Origin: an uncultured Prochlorococcus sp.
Lineage (GTDB): Bacteria; Cyanobacteriota; Cyanobacteriia; PCC-6307; Cyanobiaceae
Assembly: GCA_902572675.1 (NCBI GenBank)
Contig: CACGGY010000005.1
Location: 1 to 28,976 of the forward strand
DNA: 28,976 bases
Direction of reading: 5' to 3'
A program made the position numbers and the translations under genes. Under the pieces are notes generated by a model. The model saw nothing but the letters and a program-made list of their open reading frames with translations. It was not told where the DNA came from and did no database searches. Of the stretch, positions 1 through 8,022 are shown one piece after another. The stretch's first letter is position 1; every line of letters starts with the position of its first letter.

Positions 1-1156
1 TCAAAAAAGGTTTTGAAAAATATTTATTAGTTAATTCAAGAATATCAAAAGGTGATATTTCATCTATTCTAAAATTTAATTCGTTCTGAGATATTGAATT
101 TACACCATAACTAATTAACTGTATCTTTCGCTGTAAGATTTCATCTAGTGATTGATTTCCCAAAAGAAAAGAACCTTTTAGTTTTTCTCTAGCTAAATGT
201 ATTTCACCATCAATTATCGGATTTAAAAGTAAGTTTTTCCATAGTGATGTTAAAAGATCAAAAGCAAAAAGTGCTTTTTTATTGGATACTGATAAATAAA
301 CTAAGAATGGGGCGTTTTCGCTCCTGACAGGATAATAAACACCCAAATCGTAAGTGATGCCATTTTTCTCTCTAAAAAGTTTAAATAGAGCTGCGCTCAT
401 TCCATAAGATAAATATGACTCTAAAACCTTTAGAGGCAAATATTCACTACTTCTACGCGAGCAAGTTTGGTTCCCTAACATTATTATTGTTTGATTTGAA
501 TAATTAATTATGTAATCAAATCTTTTCATGGGACTTAAATCATTATTTATAAGTCTTGAGTTTTCTTTTGTGGTTTTTTGTTCTATGTTTCCTAAATTTT
601 CTCCATTTATTGCTGCATTATTTGAAATTAAAAACTTGTCTCTCCTTTTAAAATTTTTAAACTCATACAAAATATCTTTATGAGTAATCTTTAAGACATC
701 ATTTGCATTGCCACTTGTATTAAAAGCATAAGGATGATTCGAGTAAACAATTTTTCTCCATTTTTCAAAACAGATATTAAATGGATTCTCCTTATCTTTT
801 CTAATTAAATCAATGGAGGATTTTTTTACTTTTTGAAATTCAATTTCGGATAGAATAGGCTTATTAATTATTAAATCTAAAAGAGGTAATAATTTGCTGA
901 AATGTTCATTTAAGGATTTAATGCTTATTGAAATGCCATCTTCAAATATTTCTTGATTTAATTCTGCTCCATAAGACTCAATATACTCAGAAAGCGTGAA
1001 ATTATCAAAACCTTCGCATCCTCTAGAAAGTAATGAACAAAGGATCTTGTTTATACCTTTTTTTCTAATACTATCCATATTACTCCCACCTTTAATCCAA
1101 ATTGAAGCAGTTGAAAAATTTCTTTTTTGATGACTGAAATAATATCTTTTTAACAT
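1..1156 (-). CDS. M16 family peptidase-like subunit without zinc motif (3' end outside window)
   Basis: Reading the minus strand from an ATG at 1156 gives an open frame to the window edge, at least 385 codons, with no stop. It starts MLKRYYFSHQKRNFSTASIW and continues with the IWIKGGS strand typical of the N-terminal half of M16 (insulinase / mitochondrial processing peptidase) proteins. Where an active member has HxxEH, this protein reads KILCSLLSRG, so the zinc site is absent and it is probably a non-catalytic partner. The later GITYDLGVYYPVRSENAPF stretch matches the C-terminal M16 lobe (GxxYSVxS-like). Its first 7 bases overlap the end of the upstream gene, which is the catalytic M16 homologue, so the two are probably translated together and form a heterodimer like other bacterial M16B pairs. 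The substrate is unknown. I translated this frame by hand. Confidence 0.85.
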   Translation of the reverse strand, partial: MLKRYYFSHQKRNFSTASIWIKGGSNMDSIRKKGINKILCSLLSRGCEGFDNFTLSEYIESYGAELNQEIFEDGISISIKSLNEHFSKLLPLLDLIINKPILSEIEFQKVKKSSIDLIRKDKENPFNICFEKWRKIVYSNHPYAFNTSGNANDVLKITHKDILYEFKNFKRRDKFLISNNAAINGENLGNIEQKTTKENSRLINNDLSPMKRFDYIINYSNQTIIMLGNQTCSRRSSEYLPLKVLESYLSYGMSAALFKLFREKNGITYDLGVYYPVRSENAPFLVYLSVSNKKALFAFDLLTSLWKNLLLNPIIDGEIHLAREKLKGSFLLGNQSLDEILQRKIQLISYGVNSISQNELNFRIDEISPFDILELTNKYFSKPFL

Positions 1157-2415
1157 TTCTCTGGCGATGCAATTAAGGTAAATTTATCTCCTTGGATATA
1201 TTCTGTGATCTCCTTGAAATTTTTCAAGTTATTCCAAAACTTTAAATGACTTTCTAAATTCTGGATTGAGGATGTTCTCCCCCAAAGAAGTTCATTCCCA
1301 AAGAATGAAGAAATTTGTGTAGATGTTTCTAAATTAAAAACATAGTTGCTTTTTACAATATTTATAGCTTTTTTTATTTCATCCAAAGTCAAGGCTTTAA
1401 GATCTAAGATCTCATCGATTATTTTGTTAATCTTGTTTTCTACTAAAAAAACATCTTTGGATTCACAACTTGCTTCTATTATAAATAATCCTCCTAACTC
1501 CCCTGTATTTACATCTACATATACTGATTCAACTAGGTTACTATCTTCTTTTAAAATCTTTACTAATCTGCTGTTTCTTCCTACAGAGAGTAATGATGCT
1601 AATATCTCTAGTCCAATAATATTCTTTTGATTATTAAGGTTTGGGATGAACCAAGCCATTAATATTCTTGAAAACTCTAAATTATCAAACTCAATTAGTT
1701 CTCTACTATTTCTAATTTTTAAAGAAGGATTTTTATTTATTTTCATTGCATTTAAATCATTATAAGCTGAATCTTTATTTATCCCAGATAGATCACATTC
1801 TTCAAAAATTTTATAAATTTCACCAGAGAGATTCCCAGCAATTGCAAAACAAATTTTTTCGGAAGTGTAATGTTTCCTATGAAATTTCTCAAGATCATTC
1901 ACCTCCAATTTTTTGATACTAGTTTCTGTTCCTAGAATCGAATTGGAATAAGTAGGACTTAACCAAACCCTTTTTAAAAAGTAATTAAATAATCTTTCCT
2001 CTGGCTGATCATTTTGTTGCTTTATTTCATCAATGACTACCCCTTTTTCTTTTATAAATTCATAAGGATTGAAATTTGGAGAAATAACAATATTTGTCAA
2101 AAGAGCAAGTGATTCTCTAAAGTTACTAGGTGGTATGAGGACGTGGTAATGAACATCATCATAACCAGTTGAAGCATTGCTTAATCCGCCTAGTGATTCA
2201 ATTTTATGGTCAAATTCACCCGGCATTATTTTGTTAGATCCTTTAAAAATCATATGTTCTAGAAAATGAGCAGTGCCGTTTTTATCAACCTCCTCAAATG
2301 AAGAACCTGCTTTGCACCAAATATCAATGCTTATAAGCGACAATTCTTTATTATCCACAAACACACATCTAGTTTTGCTTGAATGGGTATAGTATGTGAC
2401 GTCTCCTACATTCAT
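1150..2415 (-). CDS. Zinc peptidase of the M16 family (catalytic subunit)
   Basis: A 421-residue protein. The inverted zinc motif HxxEH is at residues 50-54 (HFLEH), and the distal glutamate ligand is E130 in VIDEIKQQ, 76 residues after H54, which is the family spacing. The sequence also has the usual GTAHFLEHMIFKGS block and a C-terminal lobe with GRNSRLVKILKED and GGLFIIEAS. Members cut peptides or small protein segments, but the target here cannot be read from sequence. No clear signal peptide is visible, so a cytoplasmic place is likely. The start is an ATG 41 bases from the divergent pcyA start, so both promoters must lie in or beside that short gap. It runs into the non-catalytic M16 partner with a 7-base overlap. 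Confidence 0.92.
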   Translation of the reverse strand: MNVGDVTYYTHSSKTRCVFVDNKELSLISIDIWCKAGSSFEEVDKNGTAHFLEHMIFKGSNKIMPGEFDHKIESLGGLSNASTGYDDVHYHVLIPPSNFRESLALLTNIVISPNFNPYEFIKEKGVVIDEIKQQNDQPEERLFNYFLKRVWLSPTYSNSILGTETSIKKLEVNDLEKFHRKHYTSEKICFAIAGNLSGEIYKIFEECDLSGINKDSAYNDLNAMKINKNPSLKIRNSRELIEFDNLEFSRILMAWFIPNLNNQKNIIGLEILASLLSVGRNSRLVKILKEDSNLVESVYVDVNTGELGGLFIIEASCESKDVFLVENKINKIIDEILDLKALTLDEIKKAINIVKSNYVFNLETSTQISSFFGNELLWGRTSSIQNLESHLKFWNNLKNFKEITEYIQGDKFTLIASPEKC

Positions 2416-2456
2416 TTAAATTCTCTCTTTAAAATCTATTTTGGTACTTTTTAGCC

Positions 2457-3182
2457 TTGTTGTCTGAATCTTTAATTAAAACAAAATTAACAGACCCTCT
2501 TATTTTGGAATTATTACAAAATATAAGAGAGCATAGATCCATGCTTGAGAATCTTATGATTATAAATGTTGATCCAAACCTAACTAATATAATATCCAAA
2601 GAAATAGGTAAAGAACTCTATATAGAAAATGAATTTCATAAAGCAAAAGGATTTAGAAAGCTTCATATTGAAGTAGCAGAATTCTCAAAAAATCTTAAAA
2701 TTTTACATTGCGTTTTTTTTCCTGATCCAAAGTTTGACATCCCAATTTTTGGGATGGATTTAGTAAAAATAAATGATATTGTTTCGGCAGCAATTGTTGA
2801 TTTATCCCCAGCTTCTAAAAATCAAGGTACGAAATACGAAAAATTTCTTTCTGAAGTTGATAAAAGTTCTTTCACTTCATTGAGAAAAATTCCTAACTGG
2901 GGGGAAATTTTTTCTAAAAATGTATTTTTTGCTTCTTTAAAAAGTAAATCTGAAAAAAGTGATTTTTGCAGAGTTGTGGATCAATATCTCTCTATTTTGA
3001 TCAAATTAAGTAGGGAAGCTAAACCTGAATTTGAAGAGGAAATTATTCAGGAAAGAATTGATTATCAAAAGAATTATTGCGTGCAACAAATGAAAAATGA
3101 AAAGACTAGCATGGTCCTCCTAAAATATTTTGATGAAAAATGGGTCAACAATTATATAAAAACAGTGCTATTCGATTTTTAA
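2457..3182 (+). CDS. pcyA: Phycocyanobilin:ferredoxin oxidoreductase
   Basis: A 241-residue ferredoxin-dependent bilin reductase, which reduces biliverdin IXalpha to phycocyanobilin by four electrons. The residues around the bilin pocket are present: H70 and E72 in RKLHIEVAEF, H84 in ILHCVFFPDP, and D101 in IPIFGMD. They correspond to H74, E76, H88 and D105 of the Synechocystis enzyme with a constant offset of four. The SAAIVDLSPAS block is also diagnostic. The start is TTG at 2457, or the adjacent TTG at 2460; no ATG exists nearby in frame. The stop TAA shares its last base with the ATG of the next gene (TAATG), so pcyA is probably translated together with the exporter genes that follow. Heme oxygenase, the source of biliverdin, is not in this window. 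Confidence 0.96.
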   Translation: MLSESLIKTKLTDPLILELLQNIREHRSMLENLMIINVDPNLTNIISKEIGKELYIENEFHKAKGFRKLHIEVAEFSKNLKILHCVFFPDPKFDIPIFGMDLVKINDIVSAAIVDLSPASKNQGTKYEKFLSEVDKSSFTSLRKIPNWGEIFSKNVFFASLKSKSEKSDFCRVVDQYLSILIKLSREAKPEFEEEIIQERIDYQKNYCVQQMKNEKTSMVLLKYFDEKWVNNYIKTVLFDF

Positions 3183-4090
3183 TGAAATTAAAAAAAATTC
3201 AAAATTTATTTATTTATTTATTATTAACACCATTATCTCTGGGGATTATTTCCTGTTCTGGAAATAAATCTATTCCCAATTTAAAAGAGGATATAACTTC
3301 AGATTTTATTCCGCCTATTAAAGCTGTTGCCGCATTAGGTCAACTTTCTCCTTCTGGAGAGATTAGGCAATTAGCAGCTCCGATAACTCAGTTTGGCTCG
3401 ACTCCTCGAATAGTTGAAATTTTGGTTAATGAAGGAGATTTTGTGAAAAAAGGTGATATTCTTGCCATCTTTGAAAATAGAGGAAAGTTGATTTCTGATC
3501 TTGAAAGAAATGAAAATTTAATTACCAATATTAACGATGAAATTGCTCTAAAGGAGGATCAGATTAAAAGATATGAGCTAGCTTTGAGCAAAGATGCATA
3601 TTCTTTTGTAGAGTTTTCGCAGAGGAAAGATGAATTATTGAAGTTACAAAAAGAAAAAATAAATCTCATTGGTGATAAAAAAAATATAAAGATAGATCTC
3701 TTTAATTCAAAACTGAGGAGCCCAATAGATGGCTTTATACTTGGAATAAATACGAGAGTTGGTGAGAGGCCCAAAAATAAAGGGATTTTGGATATTGGTT
3801 CTAGCCAAAAGATGGAAGCTCTAATAGAGGTTTATGAATCTGATATAGATAGAGTTTTTGTTTCCCAGAATGTTGAATTGAGCAGTGAGAACGGAGGTTT
3901 TAAAAAAATACTTAAAGGTAAGGTAATTAGGATAACTCCTCAGGTAAAACAGAGAAAAGTTTTATCGACTGATCCAACAGGTGATGCTGATTCGCGAATT
4001 ATCGAGGTACTCGTAAAATTAGATCAAAATTCCATTGATACTGTACAAAATTATGCAGGAATGAAAGTTATTGCTAAATTTATTCCCTGA
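3182..4090 (+). CDS. devB: DevB-type membrane fusion lipoprotein of an ABC exporter (HlyD family)
   Basis: Periplasmic adaptor subunit of an ABC exporter. I chose the ATG at 3182 (302 residues), which overlaps the pcyA stop by one base. A longer in-frame start at 3140 would add 14 residues lying inside pcyA and would bury the signal peptide. From this start the protein begins MKLKKIQNLF, has a hydrophobic segment and then IISC at a lipobox-like site, so it is probably a lipoprotein. After that come a lipoyl/barrel-sandwich half (EILVNEGDFVKKGDILAIF), a short coiled coil rich in Glu and Lys, the second lipoyl half (LRSPIDGFILGINTRVGE) and a beta-barrel domain. It is shorter than heterocyst DevB proteins. 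Its stop overlaps the permease start (TGATG). The symbol is by homology; the exported substrate is unknown. Confidence 0.88.
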   Translation: MKLKKIQNLFIYLLLTPLSLGIISCSGNKSIPNLKEDITSDFIPPIKAVAALGQLSPSGEIRQLAAPITQFGSTPRIVEILVNEGDFVKKGDILAIFENRGKLISDLERNENLITNINDEIALKEDQIKRYELALSKDAYSFVEFSQRKDELLKLQKEKINLIGDKKNIKIDLFNSKLRSPIDGFILGINTRVGERPKNKGILDIGSSQKMEALIEVYESDIDRVFVSQNVELSSENGGFKKILKGKVIRITPQVKQRKVLSTDPTGDADSRIIEVLVKLDQNSIDTVQNYAGMKVIAKFIP

Positions 4091-5262
4091 TGAGTTTTTC
4101 TTTTTTTAAATTTAGAAAAATACCATTAGCTTGGTTGTTATTAACTAGGCAACCATTAAGGTTGGCAGTCGCTATTGCAGGAATCAGTTTTGCAGGGATT
4201 TTGATGTTTATGCAATTAGGTTTCAGAGATGGTTTATTTGATACGAGCGTAACTATTCATAAACTTTTAGATGCTGATCTGGTCTTGATAAGTCCCAGAT
4301 CAAAAAGTTCTATAAGCATGAGTGGGTTCCCAAAGAGAAGGTTAATTCAAACTCTTGCTGTAAAAGATGTTGAAAAAACTGCTCCCGTCAATTTAAACTA
4401 TTTACTTTGGAGAAATCCAGAAAATCTTAAAACCAGATCAATACTAGCTTTAGGTTTTAATCCCTCCGATTCACTCCTCTTAGATGATGGATTTGTAAAT
4501 AAAGCTTATAAATTAAGAAATCCATCAAGAGTTCTTTTTGATAAACTTTCAAGACCTGAATTTGGACCAATAGAAGAATGGTTTTTATCAAATCAAAAAG
4601 TTGAAACTGAGGTTGCTGGGAAAAGAGTACTTGTTGCGGGTCTTGTGGAGTTGGGACCGTCTTTTGGTGCAGATGGTAATTTGATAACTAGTCGAGAAAC
4701 CTTCTTAAGACTTTTTCCTGCAAATCCTCCAGGAAGTATAGAGATTGGTTTGGTAAAACTAAAAAAAGGATCTAATCCTGAACTGATTGCAAGAATTTTA
4801 AATAAATCACTCCCCAATGATGTTCGTGTTCTTACAAAAAATCAATTTATAGAATTCGAGAAGAATTATTGGAAAAATAGTACTGCAATTGGGTTTATAT
4901 TTAGTCTAGGAGCTTTGATGGGTTTTGTTGTGGGGTGCGTTGTCGTTTATCAAATTCTTTATAGTGACGTTACAGACCACCTCCCTGAGTATGCCACCTT
5001 ATTGGCAATGGGTTATAGGCTTAAGTCTCTTTTCTTTGTAGTAGCCAGAGAGGGATTTCTATTGGCATTGTTTGGGTATTTACCTGCTTATTTTTCTGGT
5101 CAAATACTTTACTCAGTTATAAGAAGTTCTACTAAACTACCAATAATTATGGATGCAGATAAAACAATTTTAATTTTCGTTTTAGTTTTAGTAATGTGTA
5201 TGGGGTCAGCTGGTATTGCTATGCGTAAATTAGTTGATGCCGATCCTGCAGAAATTTTCTAA
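4090..5262 (+). CDS. devC: DevC-type ABC exporter permease (FtsX/MacB-like)
   Basis: A 390-residue inner-membrane permease. It has one membrane segment near residues 25-42, a long periplasmic domain of about 220 residues, and three more segments near 266-290, 313-343 and 358-378. This is the four-helix FtsX/MacB layout. The opening IPLAWLLLTRQPLRLAVAIAG, a short loop and then GFRDGLFD are typical of DevC proteins, as is the ending MRKLVDADPAEIF. In Anabaena, DevBCA exports heterocyst glycolipid together with TolC. This organism does not appear to be a heterocyst former, so the cargo must be different and I cannot name it. The start overlaps the devB stop by one base, and the ATPase gene follows after 13 bases. 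Confidence 0.9.
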   Translation: MSFSFFKFRKIPLAWLLLTRQPLRLAVAIAGISFAGILMFMQLGFRDGLFDTSVTIHKLLDADLVLISPRSKSSISMSGFPKRRLIQTLAVKDVEKTAPVNLNYLLWRNPENLKTRSILALGFNPSDSLLLDDGFVNKAYKLRNPSRVLFDKLSRPEFGPIEEWFLSNQKVETEVAGKRVLVAGLVELGPSFGADGNLITSRETFLRLFPANPPGSIEIGLVKLKKGSNPELIARILNKSLPNDVRVLTKNQFIEFEKNYWKNSTAIGFIFSLGALMGFVVGCVVVYQILYSDVTDHLPEYATLLAMGYRLKSLFFVVAREGFLLALFGYLPAYFSGQILYSVIRSSTKLPIIMDADKTILIFVLVLVMCMGSAGIAMRKLVDADPAEIF

Positions 5263-5275
5263 TAATTAAATTTAA

Positions 5276-6004
5276 ATGGCAAAAGTTAATAATACAAAAA
5301 AAAATATTAAAAACTTAAAAACAGTCTCAATTAGTAATTTGAGTCACTTTTATGGAAAAAATGAAAATAAAAAACAAGTTCTTAATAATGTAAATTTAAA
5401 AATTGATAGAGGAGAGCTGGTCCTTTTAAAAGGACCTTCTGGATGTGGTAAAACGACTCTTTTAACTTTAATAGGTGCTTTGAGAACCTGTCAAAATGGA
5501 GATTTAACTGTGTTAAATAATCAGTTAAATGGAGCATCAAGAAAAACGCGTCAGATTCTTAGAAGAAGTATTGGCATGATTTTTCAAGGTCATAATCTTC
5601 TGAGATGTTTAACAGCCGAACAAAATGTACAAATGGGCGCCGATTTAATAAAAGGTTTAACATATCTGCAAAGACGTGAAATAGCCCGAAATTGGTTGTC
5701 AGCAGTAGGATTAGAAGAGCATCATAAAAAGTTGCCTAATGACTTATCTGGTGGGCAGAAACAGAGAGTAGCAATTGCTCGAGCTTTATCTGCCAATCCA
5801 AAACTTTTACTAGCTGATGAACCCACGTCCGCTTTAGATAGCGTAACAGGCAGAGAAATAGTAACCCTTTTAAGAAAACTAGCAAAAGAACAAAATTGTT
5901 CTGTTCTTATGGTTACTCACGATCCAAGGATTTCTGACATGGCAGATAGGATATTAAATATGGAAGATGGTAAAATATATAGTGCTCGTAGTGAGCTAAT
6001 ATAA
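5276..6004 (+). CDS. devA: DevA-type ABC exporter ATP-binding protein
   Basis: A 242-residue ABC ATPase of the MacB/LolD/DevA group. Walker A is GPSGCGKT at residues 53-60, the Q-loop is in MIFQGHNLL near 104, the signature is LSGGQ at 157-161, Walker B is LLLADEP from 177, and the switch histidine is in VTHD at 213-216. The short N-terminal extension is rich in Lys and Asn (KVNNTKKNIKNLK). It lies 13 bases behind the permease and completes a B-C-A exporter set. The energy of ATP hydrolysis would drive the mechanotransmission type of export known for this permease class. A 49-residue basic protein gene follows 18 bases later and may be part of the same transcript. Confidence 0.93.
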   Translation: MAKVNNTKKNIKNLKTVSISNLSHFYGKNENKKQVLNNVNLKIDRGELVLLKGPSGCGKTTLLTLIGALRTCQNGDLTVLNNQLNGASRKTRQILRRSIGMIFQGHNLLRCLTAEQNVQMGADLIKGLTYLQRREIARNWLSAVGLEEHHKKLPNDLSGGQKQRVAIARALSANPKLLLADEPTSALDSVTGREIVTLLRKLAKEQNCSVLMVTHDPRISDMADRILNMEDGKIYSARSELI

Positions 6005-6022
6005 TTAAAAGTTAAAAAATTC

Positions 6023-6172
6023 ATGTCTAAGAGAAGGAATCTAAAAAAAGAAAAGCAGGAACGTAATCGAGCGTATGCTAGAAAGTTCAAAAAAAGAAAA
6101 TTAAGATCTGATGGTAGACCTGAAGGCGGAAATGTTACAGGCACAGCAAATAATGGCGGGGCAGCTGATTAG
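6023..6172 (+). CDS. Small basic hypothetical protein, 49 residues
   Basis: An ATG at 6023 opens a 49-codon frame ending in TAG at 6170-6172. The N-terminal two thirds are highly basic (MSKRRNLKKEKQERNRAYAR, then KFKKRKLRSDGRPEGG). The tail is rich in Gly, Asn and Ala and ends in Asp. The long Lys/Arg helix followed by a flexible tail would suit nucleic-acid or ribosome binding, but that is inference from composition only. I recall similar short proteins in other Prochlorococcus genomes but cannot check this here. It sits 18 bases after devA and 62 bases before the glycosyltransferase, in the same direction. Confidence 0.7.
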   Translation: MSKRRNLKKEKQERNRAYARKFKKRKLRSDGRPEGGNVTGTANNGGAAD

Positions 6173-6234
6173 GAAACATATTTTATTTTTACCTTCTTGA
6201 AATCCAATCTATTATGCATATTTAAATACTGATT

Positions 6235-7146
6235 ATGAATGTAAGTATTGTTATACCGACTTACAATAGAAAACCTATATTAAAGAAATGTCTCCTCGCT
6301 CTTGAGAATCAGAAATTAAATACAAGTGTTAGTAATTATGAAGTAATAGTAGTTGATGATGGATCTACGGATGGAACAACTGAATGGATAAAGAATAATA
6401 AAGCTAATTTCCCCCATGTAGTTCTATTTCAACAAGAACATGGAGGACCTGCCATTGGAAGAAATCTTGGGGTAATTAAATCAAAATATGAAATCATCAT
6501 ATTTATTGATAGTGATCTTATTGTTTTGGATGATTTTATTACTTCCCACGTAGAAAAATTACTTGCCTCTTGGAAAAAAAATAATAAAAAATGCTTTACC
6601 TATGGCTCTGTAATTAATACATCAAATTTTATAGATCCTCAGAGTGAAAAACATAAAATAATGGATACTTCTTTTGCTTATTTCGCTACTGGGAATGTTG
6701 CAATATCAAAAGAATTGATTTTAAGCGTTGGCTTATTTGATACTTCTTTTAGTCTTTATGGTTGGGAGGATTTAGAACTTGGAGAAAGATTAAAAAAAAT
6801 AGGGACAAAATTAATAAAATGTCCAAATGCAGTAGGTTTTCATTGGCACCCACCATTTAACTGCGAACAAATAGAGTCATTAATAACTCAAGAAAAAGAG
6901 AGAGCAAAGATGGCTTTAGTGTTTTTTAGAAAACACCCAAATTTAAGGGTTAGATTTATGATTCAATTAACTCCTCTTCATAATTTGCTCTGGCAGATAC
7001 TTTGTTTGGGAGGACTAATCAATGTTGCTAGAATCCTTCCTCTATTAAAATTTTTAGTAAATTTAAAAAGAAATAGACTTGCGCTTGAGATACTTAGGAT
7101 TCCTCTAAATATGATTTACATGAAACAGTTAACTAAATCAAGATAA
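6235..7146 (+). CDS. Family 2 glycosyltransferase
   Basis: A 303-residue GT-A fold enzyme. The nucleotide-sugar site is visible as VSIVIPTYNR at the N-terminus, DDGSTDGT at 41-48, and a DxD-type metal motif DSD at 92-94 (IFIDSDLIVLDD). The acceptor-side motif GWEDLELGERL begins near residue 176, and GFHWHPP near 202 is common in this GT2 subgroup. There is no clear transmembrane segment at the start; a hydrophobic stretch near the C-terminus (LLWQILCLGGLINVARILP) may touch the membrane. It probably adds a sugar to an envelope polysaccharide or lipid, but donor and acceptor are unknown. It is separated by 62 bases from the small gene before it and by 128 bases from rpsB. Confidence 0.88.
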   Translation: MNVSIVIPTYNRKPILKKCLLALENQKLNTSVSNYEVIVVDDGSTDGTTEWIKNNKANFPHVVLFQQEHGGPAIGRNLGVIKSKYEIIIFIDSDLIVLDDFITSHVEKLLASWKKNNKKCFTYGSVINTSNFIDPQSEKHKIMDTSFAYFATGNVAISKELILSVGLFDTSFSLYGWEDLELGERLKKIGTKLIKCPNAVGFHWHPPFNCEQIESLITQEKERAKMALVFFRKHPNLRVRFMIQLTPLHNLLWQILCLGGLINVARILPLLKFLVNLKRNRLALEILRIPLNMIYMKQLTKSR

Positions 7147-7171
7147 AAAACTTTTATAAATACGCATCGCT

Positions 7172-7180
7172 TGCTAGAAT
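7172..7180 (+). promoter_or_regulatory. Probable extended -10 promoter element for rpsB
   Basis: TGCTAGAAT fits the extended -10 pattern TGnTAnnnT. It lies about 95 bases before the rpsB start, just after the end of the glycosyltransferase gene. A transcript starting a few bases downstream would carry the whole hairpin leader described next. The -35 region (around TTTTAT near 7153) is weak. This is a pattern match only. Confidence 0.45.
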
Positions 7181-7208
7181 TATTTAAATTAAATCCGCAC
7201 ATCTGACA

Positions 7209-7263
7209 GTTTCGGGTGATTTATTTCTATAAATTCCCCGTTAGATGGAGGCTAACCCGAAAC
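7209..7263 (+). promoter_or_regulatory. Structured 5' leader of rpsB (candidate S2 autoregulatory RNA)
   Basis: GTTTCGGGT at 7209-7217 is the perfect reverse complement of ACCCGAAAC at 7255-7263, giving a 9-bp helix with four GC pairs in otherwise AT-rich DNA. Inside it, GTTAG (7240-7244) can pair with CTAAC (7252-7256), placing ATGGAGG in the loop. The two helices share bases 7255-7256, so they compete at that edge. The GGAGG in the loop is a Shine-Dalgarno-like sequence but lies about 24 bases before the ATG. Ribosomal protein operons, including rpsB-tsf in other bacteria, are often repressed by a ribosomal protein that binds a leader; that role here is inference. Confidence 0.6.
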
Positions 7264-7274
7264 CCTTTTAAACT

Positions 7275-7979
7275 ATGGCTGTTGTATCACTATCTGAAAT
7301 GATGGAAGCTGGTGCTCATTTTGGGCATCAAACTAGACGTTGGAATCCCAAGATGTCTAAATATATTTATTGTGCAAGAAATGGAGTACATATAATTGAT
7401 CTTGTGAAAACAGCATTGTGTATGAACAATGCTTATAAATGGACAAGAAACGCAGCAAAAAGTGGTAAACGGTTCCTATTCGTTGGAACAAAAAAACAAG
7501 CATCAGATGTAGTGGCCCAGGAAGCTACTCGATGTGGAGCTGCATATGTAAATCAAAGATGGCTGGGAGGCATGTTGACTAATTGGACAACAATGAAAGC
7601 TAGGATTGAGAGATTGAAGGATCTTGAAAGAATGGAAAGTAGTGGTTCAATAGCAATGAGGCCTAAAAAAGAAGCTGCAGTTTTAAGGAGAGAACTTGAA
7701 AGATTACAAAAATACTTAGGTGGACTCAAGGGTATGAGAAGATTGCCAGACGTAGTAGTCTTGGTTGATCAGAGAAGAGAATCTAATGCAGTACTTGAAG
7801 CTAGGAAATTAGATATTTCACTCGTATCAATGTTGGATACTAACTGTGATCCAGATTTATGTGAAGTTCCAATTCCATGTAACGATGATGCTGTTAGATC
7901 TGTTCAACTTATTTTAGGAAGACTTGCAGATGCTATAAATGAAGGCAGGAAGGGCTCTAACTCTGAAAGAAAAAATTAA
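7275..7979 (+). CDS. rpsB: 30S ribosomal protein S2
   Basis: A 234-residue S2 protein of the small ribosomal subunit. The start MAVVSLSEMMEAGAHFGHQT, the WNPKM segment, the FVGTKKQA block and the YVNQRWLGGMLTNW motif are all standard S2 features, as is PDVVVLVDQRRE. It is slightly short at the C-terminus, as is usual in streamlined cyanobacteria. It is followed after 43 bases by tsf, the conserved rpsB-tsf order. A hairpin leader precedes it and may couple expression to the amount of free S2. Confidence 0.98.
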   Translation: MAVVSLSEMMEAGAHFGHQTRRWNPKMSKYIYCARNGVHIIDLVKTALCMNNAYKWTRNAAKSGKRFLFVGTKKQASDVVAQEATRCGAAYVNQRWLGGMLTNWTTMKARIERLKDLERMESSGSIAMRPKKEAAVLRRELERLQKYLGGLKGMRRLPDVVVLVDQRRESNAVLEARKLDISLVSMLDTNCDPDLCEVPIPCNDDAVRSVQLILGRLADAINEGRKGSNSERKN

Positions 7980-8022
7980 ATTCTAATTTAAAGCTTACTA
8001 ATTACTATTTTTTATTACTTCA

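Noticed and set aside
3140..3181. Longer devB start at 3140
   Set aside because: It would place 14 polar residues inside pcyA ahead of a lipoprotein signal peptide; the ATG at 3182 fits both the signal and the overlap.
4593..4817. Minus-strand ORF inside devC
   Set aside because: It is a shadow of a clearly conserved plus-strand gene, as are similar reverse-frame ORFs in pcyA-devB, tsf, recG, sir, glyS, typA, lptB and hemA.
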